Shown one piece after another: positions 45,439 to 58,850 of a stretch of 64,000 nt of DNA; the stretch's first letter is position 1, and every line of letters starts with the position of its first letter. A program made the translations under genes and the position numbers. The notes beneath the pieces were generated by a model, which saw only the letters and a program-made list of their open reading frames with translations, was not told the origin of the DNA and did not search any database. Location: assembly GCA_014529385.2 (NCBI GenBank), contig CM043952.1, forward strand, positions 63,166,870 through 63,230,869, written 5' to 3'. Origin of the DNA: Adiantum capillus-veneris (lineage: Eukaryota > Streptophyta > Polypodiopsida > Polypodiales > Pteridaceae).

Positions 45439-46400
45439 TTAATTAATGAAGTTTCCTTCCACCCCTCCTAGATGGAGTACTCCAGGACTACTCTGTGCAT
45501 GGGTTGAACAATCTATCATGCTTTGAAGGTCAATGAAATTCAAACCAGTATGCAGTGCAAGAGTTGGGCCTTGAGTAGTTAACTCAAGGGTTTCCGTGGT
45601 CGAGGTTTCTTGTTGATGTTTTCTAAATAGCAGATTTTGTAATTTGTGTGCTCTTTGTCTGATTGTATCATCTGGATGCTTTGGCACACTGATTTCCCGA
45701 GTTGTACGTATCAATGATGACGATTGTTGAGATTTAACTCTTTATTGGTATTTTGGTTTTCCGTTGATGAACTGTTGTGGTTGAGTGTTTTGAGATTTAA
45801 CTTTCCACTAATTCATCGGCTTTACAATTTGTGGAGAAGATAAATGAACCTTTGGTTTCCAAACCCATCTAGTGCTAGTTTCTCTTTTGAAAGATGTTTT
45901 TCTCTGAGTTGTTAGATGTGAGATGAGTTTTTGGGCACCATTTTGCTTTTGGTACCCAAATCTGCCTGACTCCTTGCATGCTACTCGTAGCATTTGCTCG
46001 TTTAGAGGTTGACATAGATTGATTATTTCCTAGTTTCTTTTGTGGATGACCTCTTTTCCATTCCTCTTTGCTCGATGCAATTGGAACTAAGAGTTGTCCT
46101 CCTTTAAGTGAAGAATCATCGTTTCATTCATATGTTCATTTGGTATCCATACAAATTGATGAGGGCATGAAAATCCATTTATTATCACATTCAAGTTAGC
46201 CACTCCCAATGCCGGTGTTGGGTTTTTGTTGCATCCTTTGATAACAGATATTCTCGATGCTAAAGACTGATTCATAGCTTTCTTGTAAGTGGAATACTTG
46301 ACTGCATTCATTCGAGCTTCGATATCTATAATGCATTTGTGCTCTGATTGTTCGATTGTAATGTGATGCGAAGGTCACTTCCATCCAACCATTCATAATC
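45439..46400 (-). pseudogene. Decayed reading frame downstream of G3 integrase, unknown function
   Basis: A single frame runs from about 46400 to a stop at 45439 with four internal stops in about 315 codons, far fewer than chance. Segments include VANLNVIINGFSCPHQFVW, a pair of aromatic-Lys motifs (RFGYQKQNG and RWVWKPKVH) and an Arg/Gln-rich part. It starts in a different frame from the integrase, which itself continues as LEPDERLWDHIVMQYQW. I do not recognise the family. Position between integrase and PPT is where some plant gypsy elements carry an additional or envelope-like ORF; no membrane segment or signal peptide is evident. Confidence 0.45.
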
Positions 46401-46543
46401 CATTGATACTGCATCACTATGTGATCCCATAGTCTTTCATCTGGTTCCAAAGTGTCGATAGGAATAGGTGTTTACTGATTCCTGAAAGCATCTTTCCTCT
46501 TGAGGACTCGAAGTCGAGCTTCCTCTTGAGTTTCATCAATAAC

Positions 46544-47518
46544 CTACTGTCGTTTAATCTTTCTTTGCATTGCTGCATGCATTTTTTCTAGCAAATCACT
46601 GGTTAGTGAAAAATGGTACTTCTTTAAGCAGCATCCACTAATCCAATTAGCCATTGGTTCACCATCTATAGTAGACAACTTAATTGCTCCACTTGGAGAT
46701 ACCTCTTTAATGATAAACGGTCCATTTTCCTTTTTCTTGAATTTGGGAATGTGTTGCTTAAGGGAATACACTAAAACTAGGTCCCCTTTTTTGAAGATTT
46801 TTATGACTAGATGTGAATCAAAAAATTGTTTTCGCTTCCATTTTTGAGCATAGATGTGAGCTACTACTGTTAGCCTTTGTTCATCAAGCGTTTCTAAATC
46901 TTCAAGCCTCTCTGACAATTCATGTCTGATCCACTCAAGATCTTTAGCTACCCTTAGTGTTGACAATAGAAATTCTATCGGTAGTATGGCATCAAGACCA
47001 TAAACAAGATTAAAGGGTGTAGCATTTAAAGTTGTCTTGAATGAAACTATATAAGCACATAGAGCAGCATGTAGATTCATTTCCCAATCAATTCGTCTTG
47101 AACTAACCACTATAGTCAATACTGTGCTAAGAATTTTATTTGTGTGCTCAGCTTGTCCATTTGCTTCTGGATGATATGGATCATATTTGTTATGGATGAC
47201 CATAAATTCATTCAATAGATACTCAGTTACCTCATTGAGGAAATGAGTTCCCCTATCACCGACAATTTCTAGTGGAAGTCCATATCTTGTGAATACATTC
47301 TCATACAAGAATGTGGCTCAGGTTCTAGCATCATTCTTCCTGGTTGCCACAACCTCTGCCCACTTGGTCAAATAGTCCATAGCTACAATGATATATTGAG
47401 CTTGAGTTCTATAAGCAGTTGGTTGTATTGGTCCGACAAAATCTATGCCCCATTTTGCAAAATCTCTAGCCCCCATCATTGGTCTTAAAGGCATGCTATC
47501 TACCCTTGTTGGCAATTT
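46544..47518 (-). pseudogene. G3 integrase core and C-terminus
   Basis: Continues from the zinc-finger part after a TGA at about 47519. Core: first Asp in WGIDFVGPI (about 47445), second Asp in GDRGTHF (about 47250), Glu in NGQAEHTNK (about 47150). A TGA at 47318 interrupts the core; both TGAs are likely former CGA codons. The C-terminal part ends with KKGDLVLVYS, GPFIIKEV and a stop at 46544. Catalytic residues are all present. Confidence 0.85.
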
Positions 47519-47521
47519 TGC

Positions 47522-48110
47522 TCATTGGCATGCATCACATCTTCGAACATATTCTTTGGCATCTGCAAAAAGTGTTGGCCACCATATGCTTTCCATTAAA
47601 ATTTCTCTAGTGGAAGTTTCACTAGAAAAGTGACCTCCAGCTAATCCAACATGTGCTTGTTCTAGAGTGGGTATATATTCATCTTCATTTGCACAGAGAT
47701 GCAAATGTTGATCCTTTCCTCTCCAGTACAATTGGTTTCCAAAAGAGCATAGTCTCTTGCTTCAGTTTCAATAGCTCTTTGGAGACATTTACTCATATTC
47801 TCTGGAAATGTTTTGCTTGATAAATAAGTAGCTATATAGTTACTTGATTTAGGAACGAGTGAGATTTGAAATAATGTCACATGAGGTATGGGTTTTTGTT
47901 TCTGGCATTGAAGATAATTTTCCATAAATGAGTGAACATCACTTCTCGTGGTTGGCCAAAATACTCCTAGTCTCAAGATCCGTTGCATAGTTTGGTCTTC
48001 CGCAAAGTGAAATCCTACTATGGTAATGCGTGCTTGACTTAGGTATTGAGTTTTCTCCTCAGGATTAATACACAAAAGCAATACTCCATCTCAAATTTCT
48101 TTTGTATAGC
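47522..48110 (-). pseudogene. G3 doubled integrase zinc-finger region
   Basis: Two consecutive segments share one plan: an LYxR start, an LCxNxxE segment, a (H/R)-x6-H pair followed by Phe, a WPT block, and a C-terminal Cys pair followed by Gln. The downstream one (47731-47522) is canonical: HVGLAGGH, WWPTLFADAK, CDACQ. The upstream one (48110-47900) reads RITIVGFH, FWPTTRSDV and YLQCQ, so one His is Arg and one Cys is Tyr, each explained by a single transition. The two are about 110 codons apart start to start. A frame change near 48080 separates the first from RNase H. Confidence 0.6.
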
Positions 48111-48633
48111 CTTCTAGCTAGTAATTGATACATAGCTGATTGCCCAATTAATCCTGGTGTAATAGGAAGTGATATTTGAGAATCCACTTGAGCTATAGTC
48201 ATCAATAAAACCATATTTTTTGACCAACAAGGTTTCATTTCCACGGAGAACAGATATGCATCTGGTAGATCATCGCCTACCCCTTTTGGTAGTTCTCCTG
48301 AAATAATCCTTGATAAATGATCTGCTCTTTGGTGTGTGTTCCCCTTTGCTACAACTACAGTGAAATCAAATTCCAAAAGAATGATGAACCATCTCACTAT
48401 TCTTCTCATGTTGCATGGCTTGTTGACCAATAAAGCTTGGTGGTCCACAAAGAACACAAATTTTTTGGATAATAGGTAATGTCTATACTTTTTAACGGCA
48501 TAGATCATCCCTAATCCTTGTCTTTCGGTGGTTGTATAGTTTTTCTCTGCCACATTCAGCTGTCCACTAGCATAAGAAATGGGAAAATCAAATTTTCAGT
48601 CTCCTGGTTGACACCCAATGGCAAAATTGGAAG
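48065..48633 (-). pseudogene. G3 RNase H, N-terminally truncated
   Basis: Readable from SNFAIG near 48620 through ISYASGQLNVAEKNYTTTER, YRHYLLSKKF and FVDHQALL to RADHLSRI (about 48310). A TGA occurs in the first part near 48598. The upstream portion (end of RT, first RNase H Asp) is missing because of the insertion and deletion at 48634-50956. Only one RNase H is seen, unlike G1. Confidence 0.8.
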
Positions 48634-50584
48634 TGAGGCAAGCTTTTCCATGCATGGGAACCCCCCATATATTTTTGCCCTTTTACCAAAATATTTCCTA
48701 TTATATAAGTTACTTTTGATTTTTTTTTCTTCCTTTTTCACAAACGTTTTAGCCTTTATTAAATAAATAAGACTTATGCTAATCAATCACGATGTAGCAT
48801 AAATAAGTAAGCTTTCTTTGTTGATCTCTCTTTTGACCTTAAATATTATATATATATATTCTAAATTACATTATATATTTTAGTATTTTCTAATATATTT
48901 TTCATGTATGTATATTATTCCACCCTACCAAATATTTTATTCACTAGTTTTCATTTTCAAACCTCAACCCCACTTTCAAATTTCAATAATACCTCCATCT
49001 AGATGATTGCCAATCTTTTCAAAACTCTAGGTCATGTTGTTATACACATGAAGGAGCTTACACTTGAAGGCAAGAGAGAAGTCCACTCAAAGGGGACCAC
49101 CAAAAGACTTTTGCAGCCACAAATAATACATTATTTGGCTGAATTTTTTAAGTAAAGAAGAACCCCGAATTTGAAGGAGCGTTCAACATGAAAGATGTAG
49201 CTCGTGATCTCAACTTTTAGCTCAATTTTTTAAAAATTTTTTGGAGTTATGAACGCGGAGCTATGATTTTTGTAGTGGACCCCAGTTTTCTCATGTAATG
49301 GTGACACAGGCCATCCCCAATTTTCTTCCCTCTAGAATGGCTATGGTTCTACAAGTCTTCAAGCATGATTACAAGAGACAAGACTCTTTTAATGAGGTCT
49401 TGGCAAGTCTAGAGTGATTATATCACCATTTTTGGAGGATCCAGCCTCATCAACAACTATCCACCTTTGACAATCTCTCTTGTAAATTTCTTACCTCTCT
49501 CTTCTCTCCCTAATAAGCTTATGTCTAGCCAAAGCTAGACTATTGTAAATATCTCCTATCCTCTACATCCTACCCACATTCTCTCATCTTCTCTCTCTAT
49601 TGACTCTGGTATTTTAAATAATGAGGAGACAAGATGGGAGCCACAGTCACATGCACCCCATTTTCCTAGTCACCAAAGTGGGACACTCACCTCAAATAGA
49701 AATATTGATAAATCCTCCTCTCCTTCCCTATATAAGGAGGCCATGAGAGCTCACTTGAAAAAAAAAAAAAAAAACACACACACACACCTATCCATACACA
49801 CTCTTGTGCTACATGCTTGTAGCATGAACCCTAATCACATAATCACAACACCATCATCATCACCATCACCATGCACAAAAGATGAGCACCACACCTCCAC
49901 ACCACTTGTAATTAAGGGTTGAAGGCACAATTTCAAGAAGACGAAGAAGGGTGGACACACTCATGATATTCCTCGCCATCAACTCCCATCTCTCCATTAT
50001 GCCTCCTACGATCTTGTCCCCTTCTCATTTTCCTACCATACGCTACCTATTGTATTCATCTTTTGCAAGCAATCAAAACACTCCATCTTGGTGCCATACT
50101 TTGTGTCGCTTTGGATACATCTCATTGTGAGTATGGTATATGCTTGTTCCTTGCCTTTTTTCTTCTGCTTATGTAAAGGTGTGCGGATTCGCCACCATAC
50201 ACACACACACTCTCTCTCCCTCTCATATTCCTATCATCTTGCTACTTCCATCTTGAGGTGTGCGGATTCGCCACCTCTTGTATGATAAGTGAGCATACTC
50301 GCAAGTTTCCCCTACCTCATTATCTTCCTTACTAACATGCACGAGTAGCAAGCCCATTCTCACTCATTCACCACTCCTCTCACCTTATTCTCCGACCACC
50401 CCATTCCACATTTGGGCGTGGATCTTGAAATTGTTTTCCATGGCATGCTTCATTGTGTATATGTATGCGTCCTAGCCGCATATCTTGCTAGGTGGTGCCC
50501 CTATTGTGTATCCCCCATGATGAGGCCATTGTGCATAGTCTTGGTGTAGAGGCCACCGGGTCTATTTTTCACTTCCGCCTCTCA
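48634..50584 (+). repeat. Foreign LTR inserted in G3 pol
   Basis: Plus-strand LTR of about 1.95 kb with matching ends TGAG...CTCA. The right end is fixed by the PBS that follows; the left end is where G3 RNase H similarity stops. It contains a TATA element (49729), an A run with CA repeats (49760-49787), and two copies of a 19-base word at about 50176 and 50257. No second LTR is present. Confidence 0.55.
49729..49737 (+). promoter_or_regulatory. TATA-box-like element in inserted LTR
   Basis: TATATAAGG following CCTTCCC, about 850 bases before the LTR end; likely LTR promoter core. Confidence 0.5.
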
Positions 50585-50604
50585 TTTGGTGCCCCCACTG
50601 AGGA
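50585..50604 (+). other. PBS of inserted element
   Basis: TTTGGTGCCCCCACTGAGGA, identical in its core to the G2 primer site. It directly follows the LTR end CTCA. Confidence 0.7.
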
Positions 50605-50653
50605 GGGCACTTGAAACCTTCAGTTTACAAGGCTGACATGTTTACTTCTCTTC

Positions 50654-50911
50654 ATGGACGAGTGGCTTCTTGAATTCTCTAATTGGACCATTGAAGAGGA
50701 GGAGCTTCAAGAAGGTTTGACTCAAGTCATCAAGACACTCTTGCCAGGGTGTTGTATTGTTAGCATAGAAGAGGTGGTAAGACCCTCTTTCCCTACTCAA
50801 ATTGTTTACATTTCTCATCATCCCCGCAAGCGTAAAAGCAAGGCACAAGCTGCATCATGCTCACATTGTAGCCAAAAACCGCACCTTCGACATGAGTGCA
50901 ACCCAAAGTGA
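50654..50911 (+). CDS. Small zinc-knuckle protein, gag-like, 85 aa
   Basis: Intact 85-codon frame starting 50 bases after the PBS. The N-terminal half is acidic with hydrophobic spacing (MDEWLLEFSNWTIEEEELQ). A basic stretch (HHPRKRKSKAQ) leads into a C-terminal CX2CX4HX4C knuckle (CSHCSQKPHLRHEC). It could be a remnant of gag left by a deletion, or a compact gag of a non-autonomous element; the downstream junction with G3 RT at about 50957 favours a remnant. It might also be chance, since 85 codons is short; the complete knuckle near the C-terminus argues for real coding origin. Confidence 0.45.
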   Translation: MDEWLLEFSNWTIEEEELQEGLTQVIKTLLPGCCIVSIEEVVRPSFPTQIVYISHHPRKRKSKAQAASCSHCSQKPHLRHECNPK

Positions 50912-50956
50912 AGAAAAGGCCATTATTTTCTCCCTCGACATCTGCATAGGCGTTCT

Positions 50957-51710
50957 CATTCAGTTGGCAGGAGCATTAGTTGGCCCAAAAGACATAACCC
51001 TATAGGCAAAAATACCCCATTCAGTTGTAAATGCAATTTTATGATGATCTTTTGGATCAACCAAAAGTTGATTGTACCCCAAAAAACCATCTAAAAAGCT
51101 GTAAGCTTCTTTTTCCGCAACTCGTTTTAAAACATGCTCGGTGATTGGATGAGGATAGTTATCTCTAATGGTGGCTGTATTCACTTTTTTGAGATTGACA
51201 CACACTCTTAATTTTCCATTTTTCTTGCGTACCATCACAATTGGAGACACCCAATCAGTGTGTTCAATTTCATCAATGAATTTGGCTTCCTTGAGCTTTT
51301 CTATTTCTTCTTTGATCTTTTTGGAAAATGTTTCATTATAAGTATATGGCCATTTTTTACTTGGTTTTGCATCATCTCTCATAGGTATGGTATGTCACAA
51401 ATCTCTGGATCAACACCTTGAGATCTTTATAAGACCAAGCAAAGATATCTCGGTATTCTTTGAGTAAGCTTAGCAAAAGCTCTTCTTCTTCTTCAGTCAA
51501 GTCGTTCGCAATGTAAGCATGTCTAGGATCTTCTCCTGGTTGAGCTAAATCTATTTTCTTTACACTTTTAGGTCCTTCATATGACTCACCCTGCTTTCTT
51601 AGTTCCCTTACAGGTTGTTCGATTATGATCTTTTGGTCTTGGAGAGTATATTTATTGTTATGGGATGGAACATTCATTACATCTTTACTCTCTCCTTTGG
51701 TTGTTTCCAT
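50957..51710 (-). pseudogene. G3 reverse transcriptase, N-terminal half
   Basis: Frame 51382-50960 reads KEAKFIDEIEHTDWVSPIV, KKNGKLRVCVNLKKVN, YSFLDGFLGYNQ (first catalytic Asp) and ends at FGPTNAPA; the FMDD region is missing. Upstream in another frame (51710-51372) is the linker with EYRDIFAWSYKDL, the usual lead-in to RT. The C-terminal half of RT was lost at the insertion. Confidence 0.85.
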
Positions 51711-52628
51711 TTTAGTGGTTTACACCTCCTTTAGAGTTTTCTTCAACTCTGGATATTTTTTCTTTCGTTCAACTCGTGTCATGGATGATTTATCATCATA
51801 GTGCTTAGGTTTTGATTGAGTTTTCTTTCTCATTTTCCTTGACATTTTTGATGTTCCTTGTTTGTTTTTTGAAGAATATCTACTCGTGATTTTGTATTTG
51901 ACACAATCATGTACATCTATCTGCATCAAAAACTGTGTTCTGCTAGAAACCGATGACATAGGTCTAGATTTTAAGTTTTTTGTTTCTCTTTTTCCTCTAT
52001 ATTATTTTTGTCTTCTTGTTTTTTGGTTGGGAAAGTCGAAAAACTTTTCCTCTACTCCTTTTAGGAGTAGTTGGGCTCTCACATGTTCTTTTTTTGACCC
52101 AGAATCATCAGATTTAGCCGGATGTTCTTCAAACTCATCAATAGCATCATAATAGAGGTCTAAAAAGACTTGTTGAGCTTTCAATAAGTCCTTGAGTTCC
52201 TAAACTTCATCTTCAATGTGAGGGTTGAGATCATTTATATGGGAATTATGTCATAACCATTCTCATTACACAATTGAGTAGGCATAGATGTATTCACACA
52301 CACATCCACTATTGCCAAAATTTGAGTCCATTTAAATGGCTCAAACAAATGCTCTGGAAAGGATTTAGGTATATATGCTTCATCTGTGCAATCCCTTTAT
52401 GAGATACATTATTCTCGTTTTAAACTCTCGTTTTTTGAGGCTCCACACATCCAAATAGGTGTGTTTTTGTTTAGCCAAGATGGAAGCTTTGATTCAGATG
52501 AAGAGACCGAGTCAAATTCTTGAATGGGCATTTTCATTACATCTCTATAAGTGTGATCTTTCAAATTGACCCTTGTGATTGATCCCACTTGCTTCAAGCA
52601 GGTAATTGTTTTCCCAATCTTGAATGAG
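51711..52628 (-). pseudogene. G3 linker between protease and RT
   Basis: Decayed coding sequence in several frames, with a Lys-rich peptide at 51720-51959 that has a paralogue at 7046-7228. Further frames at 52002-52184 and 52409-52687. No catalytic domain. Confidence 0.6.
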
Positions 52629-53525
52629 CTATACTTGCCGTATGAATGGCCTTCCCAAGATGATTTCATGATTAAGTTTCTTTCCAAAGTCTACTATCAC
52701 AAAAGTATGTTGATAATCACTTCCACAAGAATTAACTATCACTTTTTCAAGCAGTCTTAGGGGTTTTTCTATGTGTCCATCTACCAATTGTAATTTCATT
52801 CGAGTTTGTCTAATGGCTGGTTTTCCCCATGATTCCCATACTGCTTTTGTGGCTATGGCTATGCCAGCCCCATTGTCTAGTATTGCCATGGTTTCTACAT
52901 CATTATATTTCACAGGAAGGGTTGTGTTTCCTTCTTCCCCTTCATACTATTCTCCAACTTTGTCCATAGGGACAGATCTAATTTCCTTGTTATCAAATTC
53001 ATGTTTCAATTTACCCAAATTTTTTGCAATGAGTCCTATTATCCTCACCTTCTCTAGAGTTCTTTGTAAATCATTCCATTTATATGGTCTAATTTTTAAT
53101 AGTTCTCCCAAGGTAGAAATTATAGTGAATGGGTGTTGACATGATTGAATGGATGTTCTCTACCTTTAGGGCCTGTTCCACTCTTTTTACCTGAGTGGTT
53201 TCTCACACTATGGACTCATCTTCGTTGTCTCCTAAGTAAGAGGGTAGCGTTTTTAGAGTCAATGGCTTAGACATTCCTGATGCTTCAGAGCCACAATCCC
53301 CATACAAGGATTGAATATCCATGTCCATATCAGGAGGTGAATTGTCTAACCATACTTCCTCTATAGGAGTTGATTTCAAAGTTATGCTCCAATCATCAAT
53401 CTCTCTCATTTTTTTCATAAATGTCATGCTCACTCTTCCTCCACAAACGGAATTCCATCTAAAGCATCTTCACTGTCAGGCACTATGAGTTTTGGGTCTT
53501 TAGTTTCAAGGTGGGGTTCTACCGC
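52629..53525 (-). pseudogene. G3 protease and end of gag, truncated
   Basis: Frame 52913-52629 is an aspartic protease: ETMAILDNGAGIAIATK (normally DSGA) and EIILGRPFIRQ. Upstream frames (53433-53203 and 53525-53440) are acidic (DNSPPDMDMDIQSLYGD) and probably lie between gag and protease. G3 sequence ends at 53525 where an LTR is joined; gag proper is missing. Confidence 0.75.
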
Positions 53526-54020
53526 TGTTGGGGGATATGTGTTCAAAACGTGAGCCAGGAAGGCACCGACGGGCCTTTGGCTGTGAGAGGTGTGACAAAG
53601 AATAAGAACAACAGGTGAAAAAGGCTATGGCAATCACCGTAAACTTCAATTAATCAAGAGAAGCTTTAAGTACAACTTAATCCTTAGCCAAGGTGGGCTA
53701 TTAACAGCATCGTCACTTAGATCATTTGCTAACTAGGAGTTTAAGCTCCCATTTTACAGGATTAATTAAGCCGTTAATGACACCAAGACTTAAGACAATA
53801 ATTAATCAACCTTCGAACTGATGTTGGTGAAGAAAAGTTTTGCCTGCCGCTTTACCTGCCTTGACTGCTCTTCGATTCTGCAAATTTTAATTCTACTCAT
53901 TGCCTCAATTGTCATGCTTCAGTTATTGTCAAATATTCTGCAGCTTCTTGCTTTGTGTGCTTTGTGCTGCCTTAATTGTCGCTTACAAATTTCACCTTCT
54001 CCTCTAATCCACTTCCTCTG

Positions 54021-54053
54021 ATTGGCTGATTCCTCCCCTATATACTTAAGAGA
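54021..54053 (+). promoter_or_regulatory. Promoter-like ATTGG and TATA pair in LTR
   Basis: ATTGGCTGA followed by CCCTATATACTTAAGAGA. The TATA part is retained as CTCTATACTTAAGAGA in the fragment at about 39490. Confidence 0.45.
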
Positions 54054-54085
54054 AAGAGATATTGAGAGCTTCAAACTACGAGCTC

Positions 54086-54187
<102 letters not shown>

Positions 54188-54957
54188 TTCCCTAGATTCT
54201 CCCGCTTTATCTCCTTGTCTTGTCCCTTTTTTATTATCTTCCTGCTACTCGAATACCCTTTCTCCCTTCGTCTCTTTGCTTGTGTTCGAGAGTGAGAGAA
54301 CGAGTGTGGGTTCTTTTCCTTGCTTAAGCACAAGACTCCCTTCTTCATGCAATAGATGTGCTCTCCCTCCCTTGCTTCTTACTGCCATTGTCCTTCTCCT
54401 CCTACTCCTCCTCCTCCTCGAGAGAAAGTTCCCTTTCTCCCTTGCTTAGCTTCCGGGAGTGAGAGAGAGAGAGCCTTTGTTATGGAATTGACATTTTACT
54501 ATTGATTGTAGCTGAAAGGTGGAAAAGGCTTGACCGAGCTAGGCTATTGCAAAAGGATATTATATTTTATGTACATGTTATTATTCAAGTGCTCTTTTAT
54601 GAGCTTTGGCCATTTATGACCGGCCGGCCAGTCTGTACTCATTTTTGGGCATTCAAGAAATCTATAAATAAATACGTGCAAGAGGAAAATGCTCATTCTT
54701 GCACGGGGGGAGATTGCACCCTGTGTCTATGTATTCTTCTCTCCTCTCCTCTTCTCTTTTCTCTCTCTCACCGTGTCGGCGTAGCACTCCGCTCTAGGAG
54801 GTGCGCCTGCACTGTCTCACTCTTGCTCTGTCTCTGTTCGCTTATGGCTTCAATCCTGTGCTACGAGACTCGTCAGGTATGTGGATTTGTCGGTTTTATG
54901 ATTGCAACATATTATTTTGCTATTTTGTAGGGAACTCCAAGCCTCCGTTTGTAGCAG

Positions 54958-54969
54958 TGGTATCAGAGC
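54958..54969 (+). other. Primer binding site, tRNA-iMet type
   Basis: Perfect TGGTATCAGAGC one base after the LTR end. The downstream sequence should be the leader of this element. Confidence 0.8.
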
Positions 54970-55982
<1,013 letters not shown>

Positions 55983-56075
55983 AAACCAACTGTTTCACTC
56001 TCTCTTCCCCCTCTCACCATAGGGACCGTCCATAACCCTTCCCTCTCTTTCTCAAGTGATGTTGCAGTAGCTCAA

Positions 56076-56670
<595 letters not shown>

Positions 56671-57119
56671 ACTTTCCATGAGGCCGCAAACACTTTAACC
56701 AACCACACTGCATACACTGTGGTTGGGCCGTTTTTCTTCCTCGCTTACCTTACACTAGCCGCCATTTTTTATTTTTATTTTTGTGTCTTTTACATGGCCA
56801 TGCAACCACCAAACAGCAGCTCCCTCTCTGGGATTCGAATGCCTACATTGCGTCGCCCTGAAACCCGACCTCATCTTCTCATTAACTTAGATGAATGCCT
56901 TCTGCCCAACCTCACCTCTCTCCCCTGGTCCAGCTCTGCTCAACCGTACCCTCCATTCCTGGTCCTTGCGTAACTTGCAGAGAGAGGGAGCACAAAGCTT
57001 GAAGAGATGGACACCTTCCAAGAAGCGTCAGCAAGGCATGCCCCTGGGCGCTTGGGAGCACTCTCCTCTCCCTCTCTTCCGCGCAGGTCGACTGCTTACA
57101 GAGGCGAACATTAACGAAA

Positions 57120-57850
57120 CTCATCAACGACTGCTGCGATACTTTCTCAAACTGATTTCAATAAATGATCTTAGGATTTTTTTTAGGTTTAGTCTTATTT
57201 TTAATCATTTCACTTTACTTCATTTGATTAGTACCCCAAATTGTATTAGATCCATAAGAATTCTATCAGTTTATTCCCATAGGCCTTTGGAAGCCTGATA
57301 ATAAAACATTTCATTTCATTTCGCTCTCTCTTCCCTCTCCCACTACGATACTTTATAACGACGGACATAGACGAAGCTCTCCAATAAGCATACAATAGCC
57401 TTTCGGACATCACCGAGCTGCCAAGCATACTCGGACATCGGCAAAGCTCCTCAGCGACCAACTTCTTGTGATAACGTCTCCTGTTGCCGACCATCCCGGG
57501 CATTGAGATGATCATGATGATGATGATTTCAGTCTGCCGATATTAATTTTAGTCTTTTAATTTAATTTTTCACTAGACTTCATTTTATTTTGTACTCGAC
57601 ATTGTATTAGATCCATAAGGATTGTACGAGTTTGACCCCATGGCTTTTAAAGACGAGTAATATAATTTTTCATTTCATTTCACTCTCTCTCTCTCTTTCC
57701 CCCAATACCACTACCTACAACGCTGGGCAATCACGACACTCTTGATGCAATACTTCCTGCAACAATGCTAGAGCATTGACGACGATGATGATGATCTTAT
57801 TTTGTACCTAGACTCGATGTCCTTTAGTGTATTTTAATCTCTTGAACTTG
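57120..57850. repeat. Diverged tandem repeat, period about 360 bp
   Basis: A block at 57190-57330 (TAGTCTT, then TTGTATTAGATCCATAAG, then TTTCATTTCATTTC) recurs at 57550-57690 with many differences. A weaker third copy may begin near 57795. Function unknown; the block ends in CT-rich sequence each time. Confidence 0.65.
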
Positions 57851-58850
57851 TAAATTCCCCATTACCTCTTTTGCTTGCCTTCGAGAACAGTCACAAATTT
57901 ACACAAGTTTAGTGTAATTACCAGCGAAAGCTTTAAAATATTTGACCTAAAATCGCACGAATTTCAAGTTTGCACTTATTTTCAGCGATTAGCACAGAAT
58001 GTATTTTTCTACCTTGTCAAAGATCACAAGTACACAACATGCGGACCATAGCAGAGCATGCAAATCCAATCAAAATTCATTACACCATCGCTATAGACTG
58101 TCGTTGCCGATTCCATTCCTATAAATACTCTACCTATTATGTGTGAGGATGTTATATCAACCATTAGAATGAGGATCAAGACACGTAAGTAATTATCTAC
58201 TAAAAAGGAGAAAATTGCTCTCTCCTCACTATCTACATGAGACATTATGTCAGTTATACCCATTAGCAGTAATGTAATCTTCTTCAATTTTCACTTTGAT
58301 TGCTCTACAATTATCCTAAATGTTGAATCATCGGGGTAGTGAAATTTTTGTTGCATATTACTCGATATTGTTCCATCCATTTGTTTCTACATCCCACCCC
58401 TCCCAACATTTCTAATACTCATTGATAGAGGACTACAATTATTGAGGGATATTTACTTTTGTGCAAGGATCTGATATCAACACCTTTCCATTAGGAGACC
58501 TCCTTGTAACCCATCGAAACAAGAAAAAATCCATATAATTAGACACATTGATTATGCATGCCGTCATCCATATACTACCTATTCTAGTGTCCCATAGCAT
58601 TAGAATAAGCAGTATATGTCATACCCTGATGAATCAGGATATCATTGGTCACACTCATCATAATCAATTCTCATCAATCTCAAATCCAAATCCATAAATA
58701 CTGTCACGACAACCCACAAAAATTCAAGTCCAAATATCTGCCAACATATATCCGTTTCAAATCCAAAATCCAAAATCCCCGGGTAACAAAATCATACCAG
58801 TTACAGTGGTGGCCAGCCACTGCAGCATGATTTTGTGATCGGTGTTGCCT
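57851..58850. other. No recognised gene
   Basis: No domain, array or LTR end could be supported. The minus-strand frame at 58024-58287 has no diagnostic features. Confidence 0.4.

Noticed and set aside
54958..54969. TGGTATCAGAGC words taken as tRNA gene pieces (also 1779, 17965, 20951)
   Set aside because: They are primer binding sites at LTR ends; no cloverleaf sequence follows.
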